Source of the DNA: Arthrobacter stackebrandtii
GTDB taxonomy: Bacteria; Actinomycetota; Actinomycetes; Actinomycetales; Micrococcaceae
Direction of reading: 5' to 3'
NCBI RefSeq assembly: GCF_017876675.1
Contig: NZ_JAGIOI010000001.1
Span: 1,550,001 to 1,614,000, forward strand
DNA length: 64,000 nt
The notes beneath the pieces are model-generated. The model saw only the letters and a program-made list of their open reading frames with translations. It ran no database searches and was not told where the DNA came from. The position numbers were made by a program, and so were the translations under genes. Shown one piece after another: positions 50,248 through 59,064 of the stretch; the stretch's first letter is position 1, and each line of letters begins with the position of its first letter.

Positions 50248-51279
50248 GTGAGCACGATTGAGGTCACAGAGTCTGAAACCGGTACAGTGGACGGGATGAA
50301 GAACGGGACCCAATTGATTAAAACGACCGCAACATGGCTCATGATCTTCATGCTGGCATTGGCAGCGTGCATCGTCACGATCGTGGTCGTCAACAACAAA
50401 AGCTTTGGTCCCGAAGGCACGGTTTCGCACTACCTGAAAGCGCTCGAGGCCGGCGACGGCGCGAAGGCGCTGGGCCTGCTGCAGGCGAAGGTCCCCGCCG
50501 GCAACGCGGCCGGCCTGGACAGGGCAGCCCTGTCCGCCTCCATGGAGGGGTTGAAGGACCTCACCATCGGCGACGCCGTGGACGGCCCCGACGGCCAGAA
50601 GATCGTCACCGTCAGTTACACGATCGACGACGTCGGTTATTCCACTGAATTCAAGCTGGTGTCCGGTTCCAAGCAGTGGCTGTTCTTCGACACCTGGCAG
50701 ATGGTTCCCGGCACGCTCCCCCACGTCGATGTTTCCGTGGTGAACGCCAACCAGGCGTCCATCAACGGTGTGGACGTCAACATGCCGGACGGTCGCAACT
50801 CCTTCGCCGTGTTTTACCCGGGCCGCTACGAATTTGAGTACCGCTCCCCGCTCTTCGCCGCTCCCCCCGTGGCGAGCGCCGTGACCGGCCAAGGTGCGGT
50901 GTCCGCCGTCGGACTGGCCACCGGGCCCACGAGCGAGCTGCTGTCGCAGGTGGACGGGACCATCCGCAGCTACCTCGACGCCTGCACGGAACAGGCCGTC
51001 CTGATGCCCACGGGCTGCCCCATGAGCGCCAGCACGGACAACCGCGTGGTGTCGGACGTGAAGTGGTCCATTCTGGAGTACCCCACCATCAGCATCACGC
51101 CGTACGGCGGGCAGTGGGTGCTGGCGCCGCTGACCGGCAAGGCCGAGGTTGCCTACCAGGAGCAGAACCTGTTCACCGGCTTGATCACGGATGTGAAGGT
51201 GCCGTCCGACTTCACGTTCTCCGCGACCCTGAGCATCAACGGAACCGACGTCAACGTCACCCCGGTTCTCGACTACTGA
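50248..51279 (+). CDS. Membrane-anchored extracytoplasmic protein, function unknown
   Basis: 343 aa. One transmembrane helix (TWLMIFMLALAACIVTIVVV, about 29-48) then a large outside domain; TVSHYLKALEAGDGAKALGLLQ resembles a DUF4878/NTF2-like lumazine-type stress fold found in other actinobacterial anchored proteins. The remaining beta-rich parts are unrecognised. The GTG is 2 nt after the HerA-like stop, suggesting co-transcription; ATG 50296 is an alternative start. Confidence 0.75.
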   Translation: MSTIEVTESETGTVDGMKNGTQLIKTTATWLMIFMLALAACIVTIVVVNNKSFGPEGTVSHYLKALEAGDGAKALGLLQAKVPAGNAAGLDRAALSASMEGLKDLTIGDAVDGPDGQKIVTVSYTIDDVGYSTEFKLVSGSKQWLFFDTWQMVPGTLPHVDVSVVNANQASINGVDVNMPDGRNSFAVFYPGRYEFEYRSPLFAAPPVASAVTGQGAVSAVGLATGPTSELLSQVDGTIRSYLDACTEQAVLMPTGCPMSASTDNRVVSDVKWSILEYPTISITPYGGQWVLAPLTGKAEVAYQEQNLFTGLITDVKVPSDFTFSATLSINGTDVNVTPVLDY

Positions 51280-51357
51280 CGCGCCCGGGCCCCTCGTGGT
51301 GATGGCAGGCAACGACGCCTCCACCCCCGTTGAGGGCTTGGCTGACGACGCCTGTGT

Positions 51358-51642
51358 TTAGCCCGGTATCGGCATGACGGCGAAGACGTAGACAATCGCG
51401 GTCACCAGCGCGTAGGCGGCAAAGGCGTAGCTGACTGCCAGGGCGCCCAGGGCGAGCGCACGTCCCCGTTCGCCGCGTGACTTGATTTGCTGGAGCGCGA
51501 TGTGGCCCGGGCCCACGGCAAACACGAAGACCGCGGAGATCCCAAAGAAGACGAGGCAGGCGATGGCCACCGCCGTCATGGCGGCCGAGACCACGGACAT
51601 CTTGTTCAGCGGTTTGAGAGCAGTTTCTTGAAGGTCCTGCAT
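51358..51642 (-). CDS. Small DUF4190-like membrane protein
   Basis: 94 aa, two helices (VSAAMTAVAIACLVFFGISAVFVFA and LALGALAVSYAFAAYALVTAIVYVF) linked by GPGHIALQQIKSRGERGRALA, the DUF4190 layout. Function unknown. GGAGGGG lies 6 nt before the ATG. Confidence 0.82.
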   Translation of the reverse strand: MQDLQETALKPLNKMSVVSAAMTAVAIACLVFFGISAVFVFAVGPGHIALQQIKSRGERGRALALGALAVSYAFAAYALVTAIVYVFAVMPIPG

Positions 51643-51704
51643 GGGTTTCCCCTCCACCCGGTCAGGCAAGCGATGGCGGTCGTCGCCATCCATCCCAGAC
51701 TAGG

Positions 51705-51739
51705 GCAGCCCCCTCCAAAGTTCCATTGGAGGGGGCTGC
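51705..51739 (-). terminator. Terminator after the NHL-thioredoxin gene
   Basis: 14-bp perfect stem GCAGCCCCCTCCAA (51705-51718) with its complement (51726-51739), 7-nt loop, 16 bp past the stop of the NHL gene. No U-tract on the minus strand. Confidence 0.6.
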
Positions 51740-51754
51740 GCTGTGGTGCGGCTG

Positions 51755-53680
51755 TTACTGGACGCCGCGGAGGTCCAGTGCCAGCTCGGAGGCGCCGTCG
51801 GCGGTGATGAGCACCGGGATGCCCCAGTCCTGCTGGTAGAGGTGGCAGGCGGCGTGGTCCGGGATCTCGCCGTTGGCGTCCTCCGGCCCGTCGCATGCTG
51901 CGGCGCGGGCCGTAAAGTGCAGCACACCCTCGGGCACGTCCGGGTTCAGCACCAGTGTGCGCGCCAGCCCCACGGAGGTTCCCTCGCCGCCCAGCAGCAG
52001 TTCCGGCGGCGTGGAGGAGACCTTCAACTGGGTGGGGTCGCCCCAGCGGTCATCCAGCTTCTGCCCCGTGGGGGCGGCAAAGTTGATGGTCAGCGCCAGT
52101 TCGCCGGCGGCCACTGGCGTCTTGGGCCGCTGCGTCTGGGCGGCGCCCTCGTCGACCTGCAGGGCGTTCTTGGGCAGCGGCAGGCGGATCAGCTGGTGGC
52201 GGTTGGCCTCCACCACAATGAGCAGCGGCACCTCGCCCGATTCGTCCAGCAGCACGTCGCTGGGCTCAGCCAGGCCGCGCGCCAGCGTGCTGACGGTCTT
52301 TGCGGCGGGGTCGTAGCGGCGCACGGCACCGTTGTAGGTGTCGGCGACGGCGACGGAACCGTCAGGAAGCACGGCCACGCCGAGGGGGTGCTGCAGGCGT
52401 GCCTGGGCGGCCTCACCGTCCCGGAAGCCGAAGTCAAAGAGCCCCTCGCCGATGGCCGTCTCAACTGTTGCGCCGCCGTCGGCAAACTTCAGCACGCGCA
52501 GTGCCGAGGTCTCCGAATCTGCGATCCAGATGTTGCCCTTGGCGTCCTCGGTCACGCCGGAAGGCTGGGCAAACCAGGCCTGCTCCGCCGGTCCGTCCAA
52601 CAGACCCTCGAGCCCGTTGCCGGCCACCACGGTGACTGCGCCGGTGGCGGGTGCGAAGCCGAAGATCTGGTGGGTGCCGGCCATCGCGATGATGACCGTC
52701 TCCAGCACGTGCGAGTACGCCACGTCCCACGGCGAGGACAGCGCCACCTCGAGCGGCTCGGAGCCGAGCTCGGTCTCGGAGGCGGGCGCGCCGTCGTCAT
52801 TGACGCGGGCTGGCCCGGCCTCGAGCAGGCGCTGCACGCCGTTGCCGGCCAGGGTGCGGACCTCGCCGGTGGCCAGGGTGATCCCGCGCAGGCGGTGGTT
52901 GACGGAGTCGGCAATGACGACGTCGTAGCCGACTTCCGCCGCCAGCGCGCCCGGGAGCAGCGCAAGTCCCTGCGGCTCGTTGAATTCCGCCTCCTCCGCG
53001 CTGCCGTCGCGGAAGCCCTTGGCACCGGATCCGATGGTGCGCACCACGGTGGCCAGGTCCGGACCGGTCTCAACGAGGCGGTGGTGGCCGGTGTCGGAGA
53101 CCAGGAAGTTGCCGCTCTCCAGCGGCAGGACCTTGCCGGGGAAGCGGAGGTCGCGGGCCACGGGCTCGGGCGCCACGTAGGGGCCGTCGCCGCGATGCAG
53201 TGTGCCCTTGGCCTCGTGCTCGGCGATGAGTTCGGGGATCAGCGAGGCCAGGCCTGCTGCGTGTCCTTCCCCGGAGAGGTGCGCCACGATGTAGCCCTCG
53301 GGGTCAACCACCACCAGGGTGGGCCAGGCGCGGGCCGAGTAGGCCTGCCAGGTGACCAGTTCAGGGTCGTCCAGGACGGGGTGGGTGATGTCGTAGCGTT
53401 CCACGGCTGCGGCCAGGGCCACGGGGTCCGCCTCGTGCTCAAACTTGGGCGAGTGCACGCCCACGGTGACCAGGACGTCCTTGTACTGCGCCTCAAGCGG
53501 GCGCAGCTCGTCCAGGACGTGCAGGCAGTTGATGCAGCAGAACGTCCAGAAGTCCAGGATGACGATCTTGCCGCGCAGCTTGTCCAGGCCAAGCTCCACG
53601 CCGCCGGTATTGAGCCAGCCTCGGCCCTCAAGCTCGGAGGCCCGGACACGGACGGAACTGGTTTTCGTTGCGGAATCCAC
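51755..53680 (-). CDS. Thioredoxin-fold and NHL beta-propeller protein (NHLRC2-like)
   Basis: 641 aa. Residues 15-165 are a thioredoxin/AhpC-TSA domain with FWTFCCINCLHVLDEL (CXXC at Cys49-Cys52); residues 185-480 are NHL repeats (LVSDTGHHRLVE, VIADSVNHRLRGI, IWIADSETSALRVL, VAVADTYNGAVRRYD); a beta-rich C-terminal domain follows. This architecture matches human NHLRC2 and its bacterial relatives; a redox role is likely but the substrate is unknown. The GTG start overlaps the upstream CopD-CtaG stop by 1 bp. Confidence 0.92.
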   Translation of the reverse strand: MDSATKTSSVRVRASELEGRGWLNTGGVELGLDKLRGKIVILDFWTFCCINCLHVLDELRPLEAQYKDVLVTVGVHSPKFEHEADPVALAAAVERYDITHPVLDDPELVTWQAYSARAWPTLVVVDPEGYIVAHLSGEGHAAGLASLIPELIAEHEAKGTLHRGDGPYVAPEPVARDLRFPGKVLPLESGNFLVSDTGHHRLVETGPDLATVVRTIGSGAKGFRDGSAEEAEFNEPQGLALLPGALAAEVGYDVVIADSVNHRLRGITLATGEVRTLAGNGVQRLLEAGPARVNDDGAPASETELGSEPLEVALSSPWDVAYSHVLETVIIAMAGTHQIFGFAPATGAVTVVAGNGLEGLLDGPAEQAWFAQPSGVTEDAKGNIWIADSETSALRVLKFADGGATVETAIGEGLFDFGFRDGEAAQARLQHPLGVAVLPDGSVAVADTYNGAVRRYDPAAKTVSTLARGLAEPSDVLLDESGEVPLLIVVEANRHQLIRLPLPKNALQVDEGAAQTQRPKTPVAAGELALTINFAAPTGQKLDDRWGDPTQLKVSSTPPELLLGGEGTSVGLARTLVLNPDVPEGVLHFTARAAACDGPEDANGEIPDHAACHLYQQDWGIPVLITADGASELALDLRGVQ

Positions 53681-56016
53681 TACTTTGCTTCTCCTTGCTG
53701 GGCGCCCTGCGGGGCGGCTGTCGGGTCATCGGTGGGGGTTGCATCGGCCGGTGCGCCGTCTGCTGCGGAAGGTGCACCGGGGGTGCCGCCGCCCGCCCGG
53801 GCCGGGGCTGCGCCGTCGTGCTTCTCATGCGGCCTGCCCAGGTGCGGCAGCGCGGGTCCGGACTGGGCCGGGGACATTGCAGCGTCTCGGGCTGCCAGCT
53901 GCGCGAACATGTCATTGTAAGCGCCCAGGTCGGCGTCGTTATTCCGGTCGGCGGCGCGGTCCCTGCGCTTGGTCTCGCGCGCATCCGACTTAGACCACAT
54001 GTAAGCGACGCCCAGGGCAATGATCAGGGTGGGGAACTCGCCGATGCCCCAAGCGATGCCGCCCGCTGTTTGCTGGTCGATGAGTGCGGAGTCGCCCCAG
54101 GGCCGGCCCATGTTGCCGAAGTAGTCGCCGGAGAGCAGCGCCGTGGACATCATGAGCGAGACACCGAAGAATGCGTGGAACGCCATGGTGGCCAGGAGCA
54201 GGAGCAGCCTGAGCGGGTAGGGGGCGCGGGTGGGGAGGGGGTCGGCGCCGATCATGCTCTGCACGAAGATGTAGCCGGTCAGGGTGAAGTGGACGATCAT
54301 GAGCTCGTGGCCCACGTGGTACTTCATGGCCAGGTCGAAAGCCGGCGTGTAGTAGAACAGGATCAGGCTGCCGGAGAAGTTCGCAGCGGCAAACAGCGGG
54401 TGGGTGATGATCTTCGAGTACCAGGAATGGACCAGGACCAGGATCCACTCGCGGATGCCGCGGGAGCCGTCGCGGCGCGGGGCCAGGGCCTGCAGCGCCA
54501 GCGAGACGGGCGAGCCCATGGCCAGGAACAGCGGGGCGATGGCCATGAGGGCCATGTGCTCGATCATGTGGGCGCTGAAGGTCACGGCGCCGTAGACGGC
54601 CGGGCCGCCGGAGGTGATGTAGACCAGGGCCAGCAGGCCGGCAAACCACGAGACGGTGCGCAGCACGGACCATTTGTCACCGCGCCGGCGCAGCTTCGTG
54701 ACGCCCATCAGGTAGGCGGTGCCGGCCAGCACGGCAAAGGCCACCCACAACCAGTCGAAGCGCCACTCCGTGAACCAGCTGGAAAGCTGCGGTTCGGGCG
54801 GCAGCGGGTAGCCGGTGAGGATCTGTGCGGGGGTCAGCGCCTCCGCGGACAGCTCACGCGACTGCGGCGGGGCGGAACGGCCCAGGGCCACGGCGATGCC
54901 GCTGACGGCGCCCATGACCAGGAACTCCACGAAGATCAGCTGCCAGAGCAGGCGGCGGGTGCCGGGGCCGCCGTGGGTGGCCGGCTTGGCACCCTGCTTG
55001 GTGCCTCCCTCCAGGCGGGGGATGATCCATTCGCGGTGCATGTAGCCGACGGTGCCCAGCACCACGACGGCGGCAAACTTGGCCAGGATCAGCTGGCCGT
55101 AGGAAGAGTAGAAGAGGTCATGCCAGTTGGTGATGCGGATGGCGCCGTTGATGATGCCGGAGCCCGCCACCAGGATGAAGGAGAACAGCGCCAGCGCCGA
55201 GAAGCGCTTGAGCGTCTGGGCCGTGATGGCGCCCAGCAGTTGCGACACCACCACCAGGACGATGATGCCGCCCACCCACAGCGACGCGCCGGAGACGTGC
55301 AGGAACAGCGAGTTGACCGCGCCCTTGTGGTCGGCGCTCGAGGCCGAGTGCCCGATCAGCGCCTGCGGCACGAACGACAGCATGGCCAGCACCAGCGGCA
55401 CCGCCAGCCCGCTGATGTTGCGCAGCCCCATGACCAGCGTGGTCACGACGGCGGCCACAATCGTGATGATCAGCCAGGCCTGGCCCACGGGCAGTTCGGT
55501 CATGAAGAACACCAGCATGTTGGTGTATTCGGTGGTGCCGGCCAGCGCCAGCCCGGAAATACTGGAGTACGTCAGCACCAGCACGGCAATCGCGGCAACG
55601 GTCCAGACGCCGCCCGCCACCATGGCCAGTGTCATGGCCCGGGTGAACGCGGGATGTTCCGGCTCCGGCGCACGCTTGGCAGCATCCTGCTTGTGGCTGC
55701 CGGTGCGTGGCCGGTGCGGCTTGAGGTCCTTCGGCAGGATCACCACGGCAAACACCAGCGCACCGATCACGGTGGACAGGGCCACGTTGTGGATGGTGGT
55801 GGCCATGGGGAGGCCCCACCTCGTGAAGGCGCCGGGATCAGCCATGTCCTGGACCGCCGTCGCACCTGTCCAAAGCAGGGAGAGGACGACGGCGGCCATG
55901 GCGGCTGCCAGCCCCAACCACCACCAGCGGCTGCGGATGCCGTTGGCAAAGCTGTGCCCCGGGGTGGCCGGAGCTGTGCGGGCGGTGGTTGCGGGGGAAG
56001 AGTCTACGGGTGACAC
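53680..56016 (-). CDS. Fusion of CopD copper-transport and CtaG cytochrome-oxidase assembly domains
   Basis: 778 aa, about 15 helices. Residues 25-360 contain a CopD-like copper import domain (NSLFLHVSGASLWVGGIIVLVVVSQLL, YGQLILAKFAAVVVLG, YMHREWIIPRL). Residues 430-690 are caa3-type CtaG (TFSAHMIEHMALMAIAPLFLAMGSP, HELMIVHFTLTGYIFVQSMIG, MAFHAFFGVSLMMS). The C-terminal 80 residues are Ala/Pro-rich and disordered. Delivers copper to the CuB site of cytochrome oxidase. The GTG at 56016 is chosen; no strong upstream coding signal to 56148. The fusion is known in actinobacteria. Confidence 0.92.
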   Translation of the reverse strand: MSPVDSSPATTARTAPATPGHSFANGIRSRWWWLGLAAAMAAVVLSLLWTGATAVQDMADPGAFTRWGLPMATTIHNVALSTVIGALVFAVVILPKDLKPHRPRTGSHKQDAAKRAPEPEHPAFTRAMTLAMVAGGVWTVAAIAVLVLTYSSISGLALAGTTEYTNMLVFFMTELPVGQAWLIITIVAAVVTTLVMGLRNISGLAVPLVLAMLSFVPQALIGHSASSADHKGAVNSLFLHVSGASLWVGGIIVLVVVSQLLGAITAQTLKRFSALALFSFILVAGSGIINGAIRITNWHDLFYSSYGQLILAKFAAVVVLGTVGYMHREWIIPRLEGGTKQGAKPATHGGPGTRRLLWQLIFVEFLVMGAVSGIAVALGRSAPPQSRELSAEALTPAQILTGYPLPPEPQLSSWFTEWRFDWLWVAFAVLAGTAYLMGVTKLRRRGDKWSVLRTVSWFAGLLALVYITSGGPAVYGAVTFSAHMIEHMALMAIAPLFLAMGSPVSLALQALAPRRDGSRGIREWILVLVHSWYSKIITHPLFAAANFSGSLILFYYTPAFDLAMKYHVGHELMIVHFTLTGYIFVQSMIGADPLPTRAPYPLRLLLLLATMAFHAFFGVSLMMSTALLSGDYFGNMGRPWGDSALIDQQTAGGIAWGIGEFPTLIIALGVAYMWSKSDARETKRRDRAADRNNDADLGAYNDMFAQLAARDAAMSPAQSGPALPHLGRPHEKHDGAAPARAGGGTPGAPSAADGAPADATPTDDPTAAPQGAQQGEAK

Positions 56017-56112
56017 ACCACCTATTCTCCCGCACCCGGTGAACATCGGACGAATCAGGGAGCTCTCAGGAAAGGGTCGCGGTGTGGCGCCGGCGGAGGC
56101 ACCGCTTAAAAG

Positions 56113-56141
56113 GTGAAGGCGGCCACCCCGTGGGGAGACCG
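56113..56141 (-). terminator. Candidate terminator downstream of hup
   Basis: AGGCGG/CCGCCT outer and ACCCC/GGGG inner stems. Between the hup stop (56168) and the CtaG gene start, in the minus-strand direction. AAAAGG precedes it on the plus strand, giving a short U-rich run on the minus transcript. Confidence 0.55.
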
Positions 56142-56167
56142 CCTGCACACATGCTTTTGCGAAGAAA

Positions 56168-56449
56168 TTACTTCTTGACAGCAGCCTTCAGCTTGGAGCC
56201 GGCGGACAGCTTGACGCTGTGGCCTGCGGCGATCTGAATGGTCTCACCGGTCTGCGGGTTGCGGCCGGTGCGAGCTGCACGGTCGGTGCGCTCAACGGAG
56301 AGCCAGCCCGGGATGGTGATCTTTTCGCCGGCTGCAACGGAGCTCTCGAAAACGGAGAAGAGTGCATCCAAAACGCTGTTCACTGCGGTCTGGCTGGTCT
56401 CAGCCTTTGCAGCAACTTCAGCAACCAGTTCGCTACGGTTCTTAGCCAT
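56168..56449 (-). CDS. hup: DNA-binding protein HU
   Basis: 93 aa nucleoid protein. MAKNRSELVAEVAAKAETSQTAVNSVLDALF forms the dimer helices, and the DNA-binding arm has GRNPQTGETIQIAAGHSVKLSAGSKLK. No mycobacterial-style Lys/Ala tail. AGGAGG lies 6 nt before the ATG at 56449. Monocistronic. Confidence 0.96.
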   Translation of the reverse strand: MAKNRSELVAEVAAKAETSQTAVNSVLDALFSVFESSVAAGEKITIPGWLSVERTDRAARTGRNPQTGETIQIAAGHSVKLSAGSKLKAAVKK

Positions 56450-56784
56450 GTTTGTCCTCCTGGACGTCAAGTGAATCCAATTCCACGCGGTTGCGTGTCA
56501 ACCACTGCTAGCGAACTTACCAGCAATTCCGCGAGATTCCGGTAAATTTCCGCATTTTTCGGCGTTTTCAGGGTCATTTTCCCCGTGTTGCCGGGTTTTT
56601 TCGCTCTCGGCCGAGCGTTTTGGGCCTGCTGAGCCGCCTTGCGGCACCTTCGGGTGCGACCTGCGGGCCCCCGATGACACGCGACTCACAGCACACGGCC
56701 GCCTCGCAGATGGGGCGAATGCGCGGCTGCTTCGGGGGGCCGGAGGAGTGCCGGCCCGGACCAACGGAAGAGTCGAAGGGCGGC
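56450..56784. other. Gap between hup and rpsN operon, no gene supported
   Basis: About 335 bp. The right part is less GC-rich (TTTTTCGG, GGTTTTTTCGC), suitable for the hup promoter and leader. Short open frames on both strands lack family resemblance or ribosome binding sites. Confidence 0.4.
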
Positions 56785-56820
56785 AAAAAGGGCGGCCACC
56801 CGAAGGTGACCGCCCTTTTT
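56785..56820. terminator. Bidirectional rho-independent terminator, rpsN end
   Basis: AAAAAGGGCGG (56785-56795) pairs with CCGCCCTTTTT (56810-56820), inner CACC/GGTG, loop CGAA. A-tract on one side and T-tract on the other, so it works both ways. It ends the rpmB-rpmG-rpsN operon. Confidence 0.88.
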
Positions 56821-56839
56821 TACTGCCGGAAATCAGTGA

Positions 56840-57145
56840 TTACCAGCTGGACTTCTTGATGCCGGGCAGTTCGCCAGCGTGCGCCATCTTGCGGAAGCGT
56901 ACACGGGAGATGCCGAACTTCTGGAGCGTTCCACGCGGGCGGCCGTCGATGGCGTCGCGGTTGCGAACGCGTACCGGTGAGGCGTTGCGGGGGAGCTTCT
57001 GCAGGCCCAGGCGGGCTGCTTCGCGCTCTTCCGGAGTGGAGGCGGGGTTAACGAGGGCCTTCTTGAGGGCGAGACGCTTTTCGGCGTAACGCTCTACGAT
57101 GACCTTGCGCTGCTCGTTCTTCGCGATCATGGACTTCTTGGCCAT
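56840..57145 (-). CDS. rpsN: 30S ribosomal protein S14, zinc-independent type
   Basis: 101 aa. Long (C-) form: no Cys, so no zinc ribbon. Conserved [16 protein letters not shown] near the start and the S14 signature [27 protein letters not shown] at 60-85. Binds 16S rRNA in the small-subunit head. Third gene of rpmB-rpmG-rpsN, 4 bp after rpmG. ATG 57145 is chosen over upstream codons in rpmG. Confidence 0.96.
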   Translation of the reverse strand: MAKKSMIAKNEQRKVIVERYAEKRLALKKALVNPASTPEEREAARLGLQKLPRNASPVRVRNRDAIDGRPRGTLQKFGISRVRFRKMAHAGELPGIKKSSW

Positions 57146-57149
57146 AGTC

Positions 57150-57317
57150 TTAGCGCTCCTCTCGGAATTCAACGTGCTGACGGATCTTGGGATCGTACTT
57201 CTTCAGGACCAGGCGGTCCGGAGTGTTACGACGGTTCTTGCGGGTCACGTACGTGAAACCGGTACCCGCGGTGCTCTTCAGCTTGATGATCGGACGTACG
57301 TCCTTGTCTTTTGCCAT
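57150..57317 (-). CDS. rpmG: 50S ribosomal protein L33, zinc-independent type
   Basis: 55 aa, beginning [20 protein letters not shown] and ending [15 protein letters not shown]. None of the CXXC pairs of the zinc form is present. Sits between rpmB (1-bp TAATG overlap) and rpsN (4 bp gap). Too short for many gene callers, but clear by alignment to L33. Confidence 0.96.
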   Translation of the reverse strand: MAKDKDVRPIIKLKSTAGTGFTYVTRKNRRNTPDRLVLKKYDPKIRQHVEFREER

Positions 57318-57553
57318 TAGAGCTTCACCCCACGTGCCAGAATCTGTGCAACAACGGCGTCAATACCGCGTACATCGATGACCTTGATGCCCTTGGCAGA
57401 AACCTGCAGGGTCACATTGCGGCGCAGGGACGGAACCCAGTAGCGCTTCTTCTGAATGTTCGGATCGAACCGGCGCTTGTTGCGGCGGTGCGAGTGCGAA
57501 ATGCTATGCCCAAAGCCCGGCTCGGCTCCGGTCACCTGGCAGTGTGCTGCCAT
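57317..57553 (-). CDS. rpmB: 50S ribosomal protein L28, zinc-independent type
   Basis: 78 aa: [32 protein letters not shown] is the L28 N-terminus; a single Cys remains, so the zinc-binding CXXC pairs are missing. AGGAG lies 6-7 nt before the ATG. First gene of an operon whose three products are all zinc-independent; a palindrome about 95 bp upstream may bind Zur. Confidence 0.96.
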   Translation of the reverse strand: MAAHCQVTGAEPGFGHSISHSHRRNKRRFDPNIQKKRYWVPSLRRNVTLQVSAKGIKVIDVRGIDAVVAQILARGVKL

Positions 57554-57646
57554 GATCACTCCTAGTTAAATATGTGGATACGGCTCACTGGTGCAAACCG
57601 TGCGCTTCGGCGGCGTCCGCCCCGGGACAGCATTCTTCCCACAACA

Positions 57647-57662
57647 TTTTCATGATTGAAAA
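57647..57662. promoter_or_regulatory. Candidate operator (possible Zur site) upstream of rpmB
   Basis: TTTTCA-TGAT-TGAAAA, perfect 6-bp arms, about 95 bp before rpmB in an AT-rich patch. Composition recalls actinobacterial Zur boxes, but the arms are in the opposite order to the common TGAAAA...TTTTCA form, so the assignment is tentative. Confidence 0.35.
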
Positions 57663-57892
57663 AGAAGAAGTGCTCTCCGGCGAATACCCGAATGCACGCA
57701 ACTTGAGCCCCTAACTACCGGCCCGCGGGAGGATAATCACCGCAAACCGGAGCAATTGCACACGCTCCGCGCCACCTAGCGCCTAACCAGTCTAGTTGCT
57801 CCCGGCCGATATGACTAATTGACATACCACACCCTTGCCCGGACATGGCCCGCGGCGCGGCAGGCGCGCAGGGCGAGGGTTGTTTCAAGGTG

Positions 57893-58063
57893 TCAGGACG
57901 GCCAGATGCCCCTGATGTCGCGGTCGGCGGACGCCTGCTGGCCGGCAGGGAAGCCAACCCGTAAAAAAGCAGCGTCGGTGTCGCGAAGCTGCCGCATGTT
58001 GCGCAAGGCTTCACGCAATGTCTCCGGCGCCGCCTGCAACGTCGCTCCCGCAATATCAGCCAT
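57893..58063 (-). CDS. Possible small protein, 56 aa
   Basis: Begins MADIAGATLQAAPETLREAL, Ala/Arg-rich and probably helical. A weak GAAAGAGAG lies 8-12 nt before the ATG. No family recognised and no operon partner. It is the only plausible gene in the 57554-58205 gap, whose remainder holds the rpmB promoter region and nothing else I can support. Confidence 0.35.
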   Translation of the reverse strand: MADIAGATLQAAPETLREALRNMRQLRDTDAAFLRVGFPAGQQASADRDIRGIWPS

Positions 58064-58205
58064 CGTGGTGCTCTCTTTCCGTAAACCAGTAATCCGTGTG
58101 TCGTTGTTTCCGACACTACGGACATGGCACGGCGCACACATCGGTAATTACTACGTATCTTTGAGTTTCAGCCGATGCCGGCCCCCGACAACCGGCCGGA
58201 GCAGT

Positions 58206-59048
58206 TCAGGCGAGCGGGCTGCGCAGGGCCGGGTACCGGGCGCTGAGATTGTCGCCCGAGGAAACCCCGCGCAGGCGGCGGCTGACCCAGGGCCCCACGT
58301 ATTCCCTGGTCCAGGCGGCGTTGTCCTTGAGGACCTCCGCCGAGGTCTTGACGGGAATGGGCGGCAGCTCGGGGAGGGGGATGCGCACGGTTTCACCGAT
58401 CTGCTCCAACACGCGGTTGGCCATGTTGATGTGTCCGGGGGTGGACATGTGCATGCGGTCGATCCCCCACAGGCGCCAGTCGTTGTACTCCCGGAAGCGC
58501 CAGTAGTCCACAAGTTCGGCGCCGTGGGTCTCGGCAACCTCGCGGACCAGTTCGTTGTAGACGGCGGTGCGTCCGCGGATGCTGGAGAAGACCTTCGAGG
58601 AGCTGGCGTCGTAGCCGGTGAAAATGAGCAGGCGCGTGCCCGTTGCCGCCAGCTTGCCCAGTCCGTCAGAGTACCCGGCGATCATGGCGTCAATGTCCAC
58701 CTTGGGGCGCAGGATGTCGTTGATGCCGGCGTAGATGGTGACGAGTGTGGGATTCAGGGCCACAGCCGCGTCGATCTGCTCGGAGAGGATCTGCCTCATC
58801 TTCTTGCCGCGGATCGCGAGGTTGGCGTAGCCCCAGCTCTCCTCCGAATGGGCCAGTGCCAGCTGCTCAGCCGCCCGGTCCGCCCAGCCGCGGACCTGGT
58901 TGGGCAGGGCCGCGTCCGTGTCGCCGAGGCCCTCCGTGAATGAATCGCCCAATGCCACGTACCGTTGCGAAAATTCCACGCCTGCTCCTTGTGGCCGCAG
59001 TCTGGCAGCGGCCGTCATCCGATTGCGGTCTTTTGTTGTCTCAACCAT
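58206..59048 (-). CDS. SGNH/GDSL-family hydrolase
   Basis: 280 aa, no signal peptide. Block I VALGDSFTEGLGD (Ser nucleophile, about residue 37), block III AGINDI with Gly/Asn of the oxyanion hole, and block V DRMHMSTPGH with the Asp-X-X-His pair. Esterase/lipase activity is likely; the substrate is unknown. TAGCCT lies 5 nt upstream of the ATG in a promoter shared with the divergent MFS gene. Confidence 0.93.
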   Translation of the reverse strand: MVETTKDRNRMTAAARLRPQGAGVEFSQRYVALGDSFTEGLGDTDAALPNQVRGWADRAAEQLALAHSEESWGYANLAIRGKKMRQILSEQIDAAVALNPTLVTIYAGINDILRPKVDIDAMIAGYSDGLGKLAATGTRLLIFTGYDASSSKVFSSIRGRTAVYNELVREVAETHGAELVDYWRFREYNDWRLWGIDRMHMSTPGHINMANRVLEQIGETVRIPLPELPPIPVKTSAEVLKDNAAWTREYVGPWVSRRLRGVSSGDNLSARYPALRSPLA

Positions 59049-59050
59049 TA

Positions 59051-59061
59051 ATTAGGCTAAT
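59051..59061. promoter_or_regulatory. Symmetric -10 element shared by divergent genes
   Basis: ATTAG-G-CTAAT, an 11-bp palindrome. It reads TAGGCT on the plus strand (6 nt before ATG 59065) and TAGCCT on the minus strand (5 nt before ATG 59048), so one site appears to serve both directions. Confidence 0.65.
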
Positions 59062-59064
59062 CCT

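Noticed and set aside
56498-56859. Several 70-90-aa open frames between hup and rpsN
   Set aside because: Compositionally GC-driven, some run through the terminator hairpin, and none has a family match by eye.
57715-58137. 140-aa minus-strand open frame
   Set aside because: It overlaps a better-supported 56-aa frame, is Arg/Ala/Pro-rich, and lacks any recognisable domain or good start.
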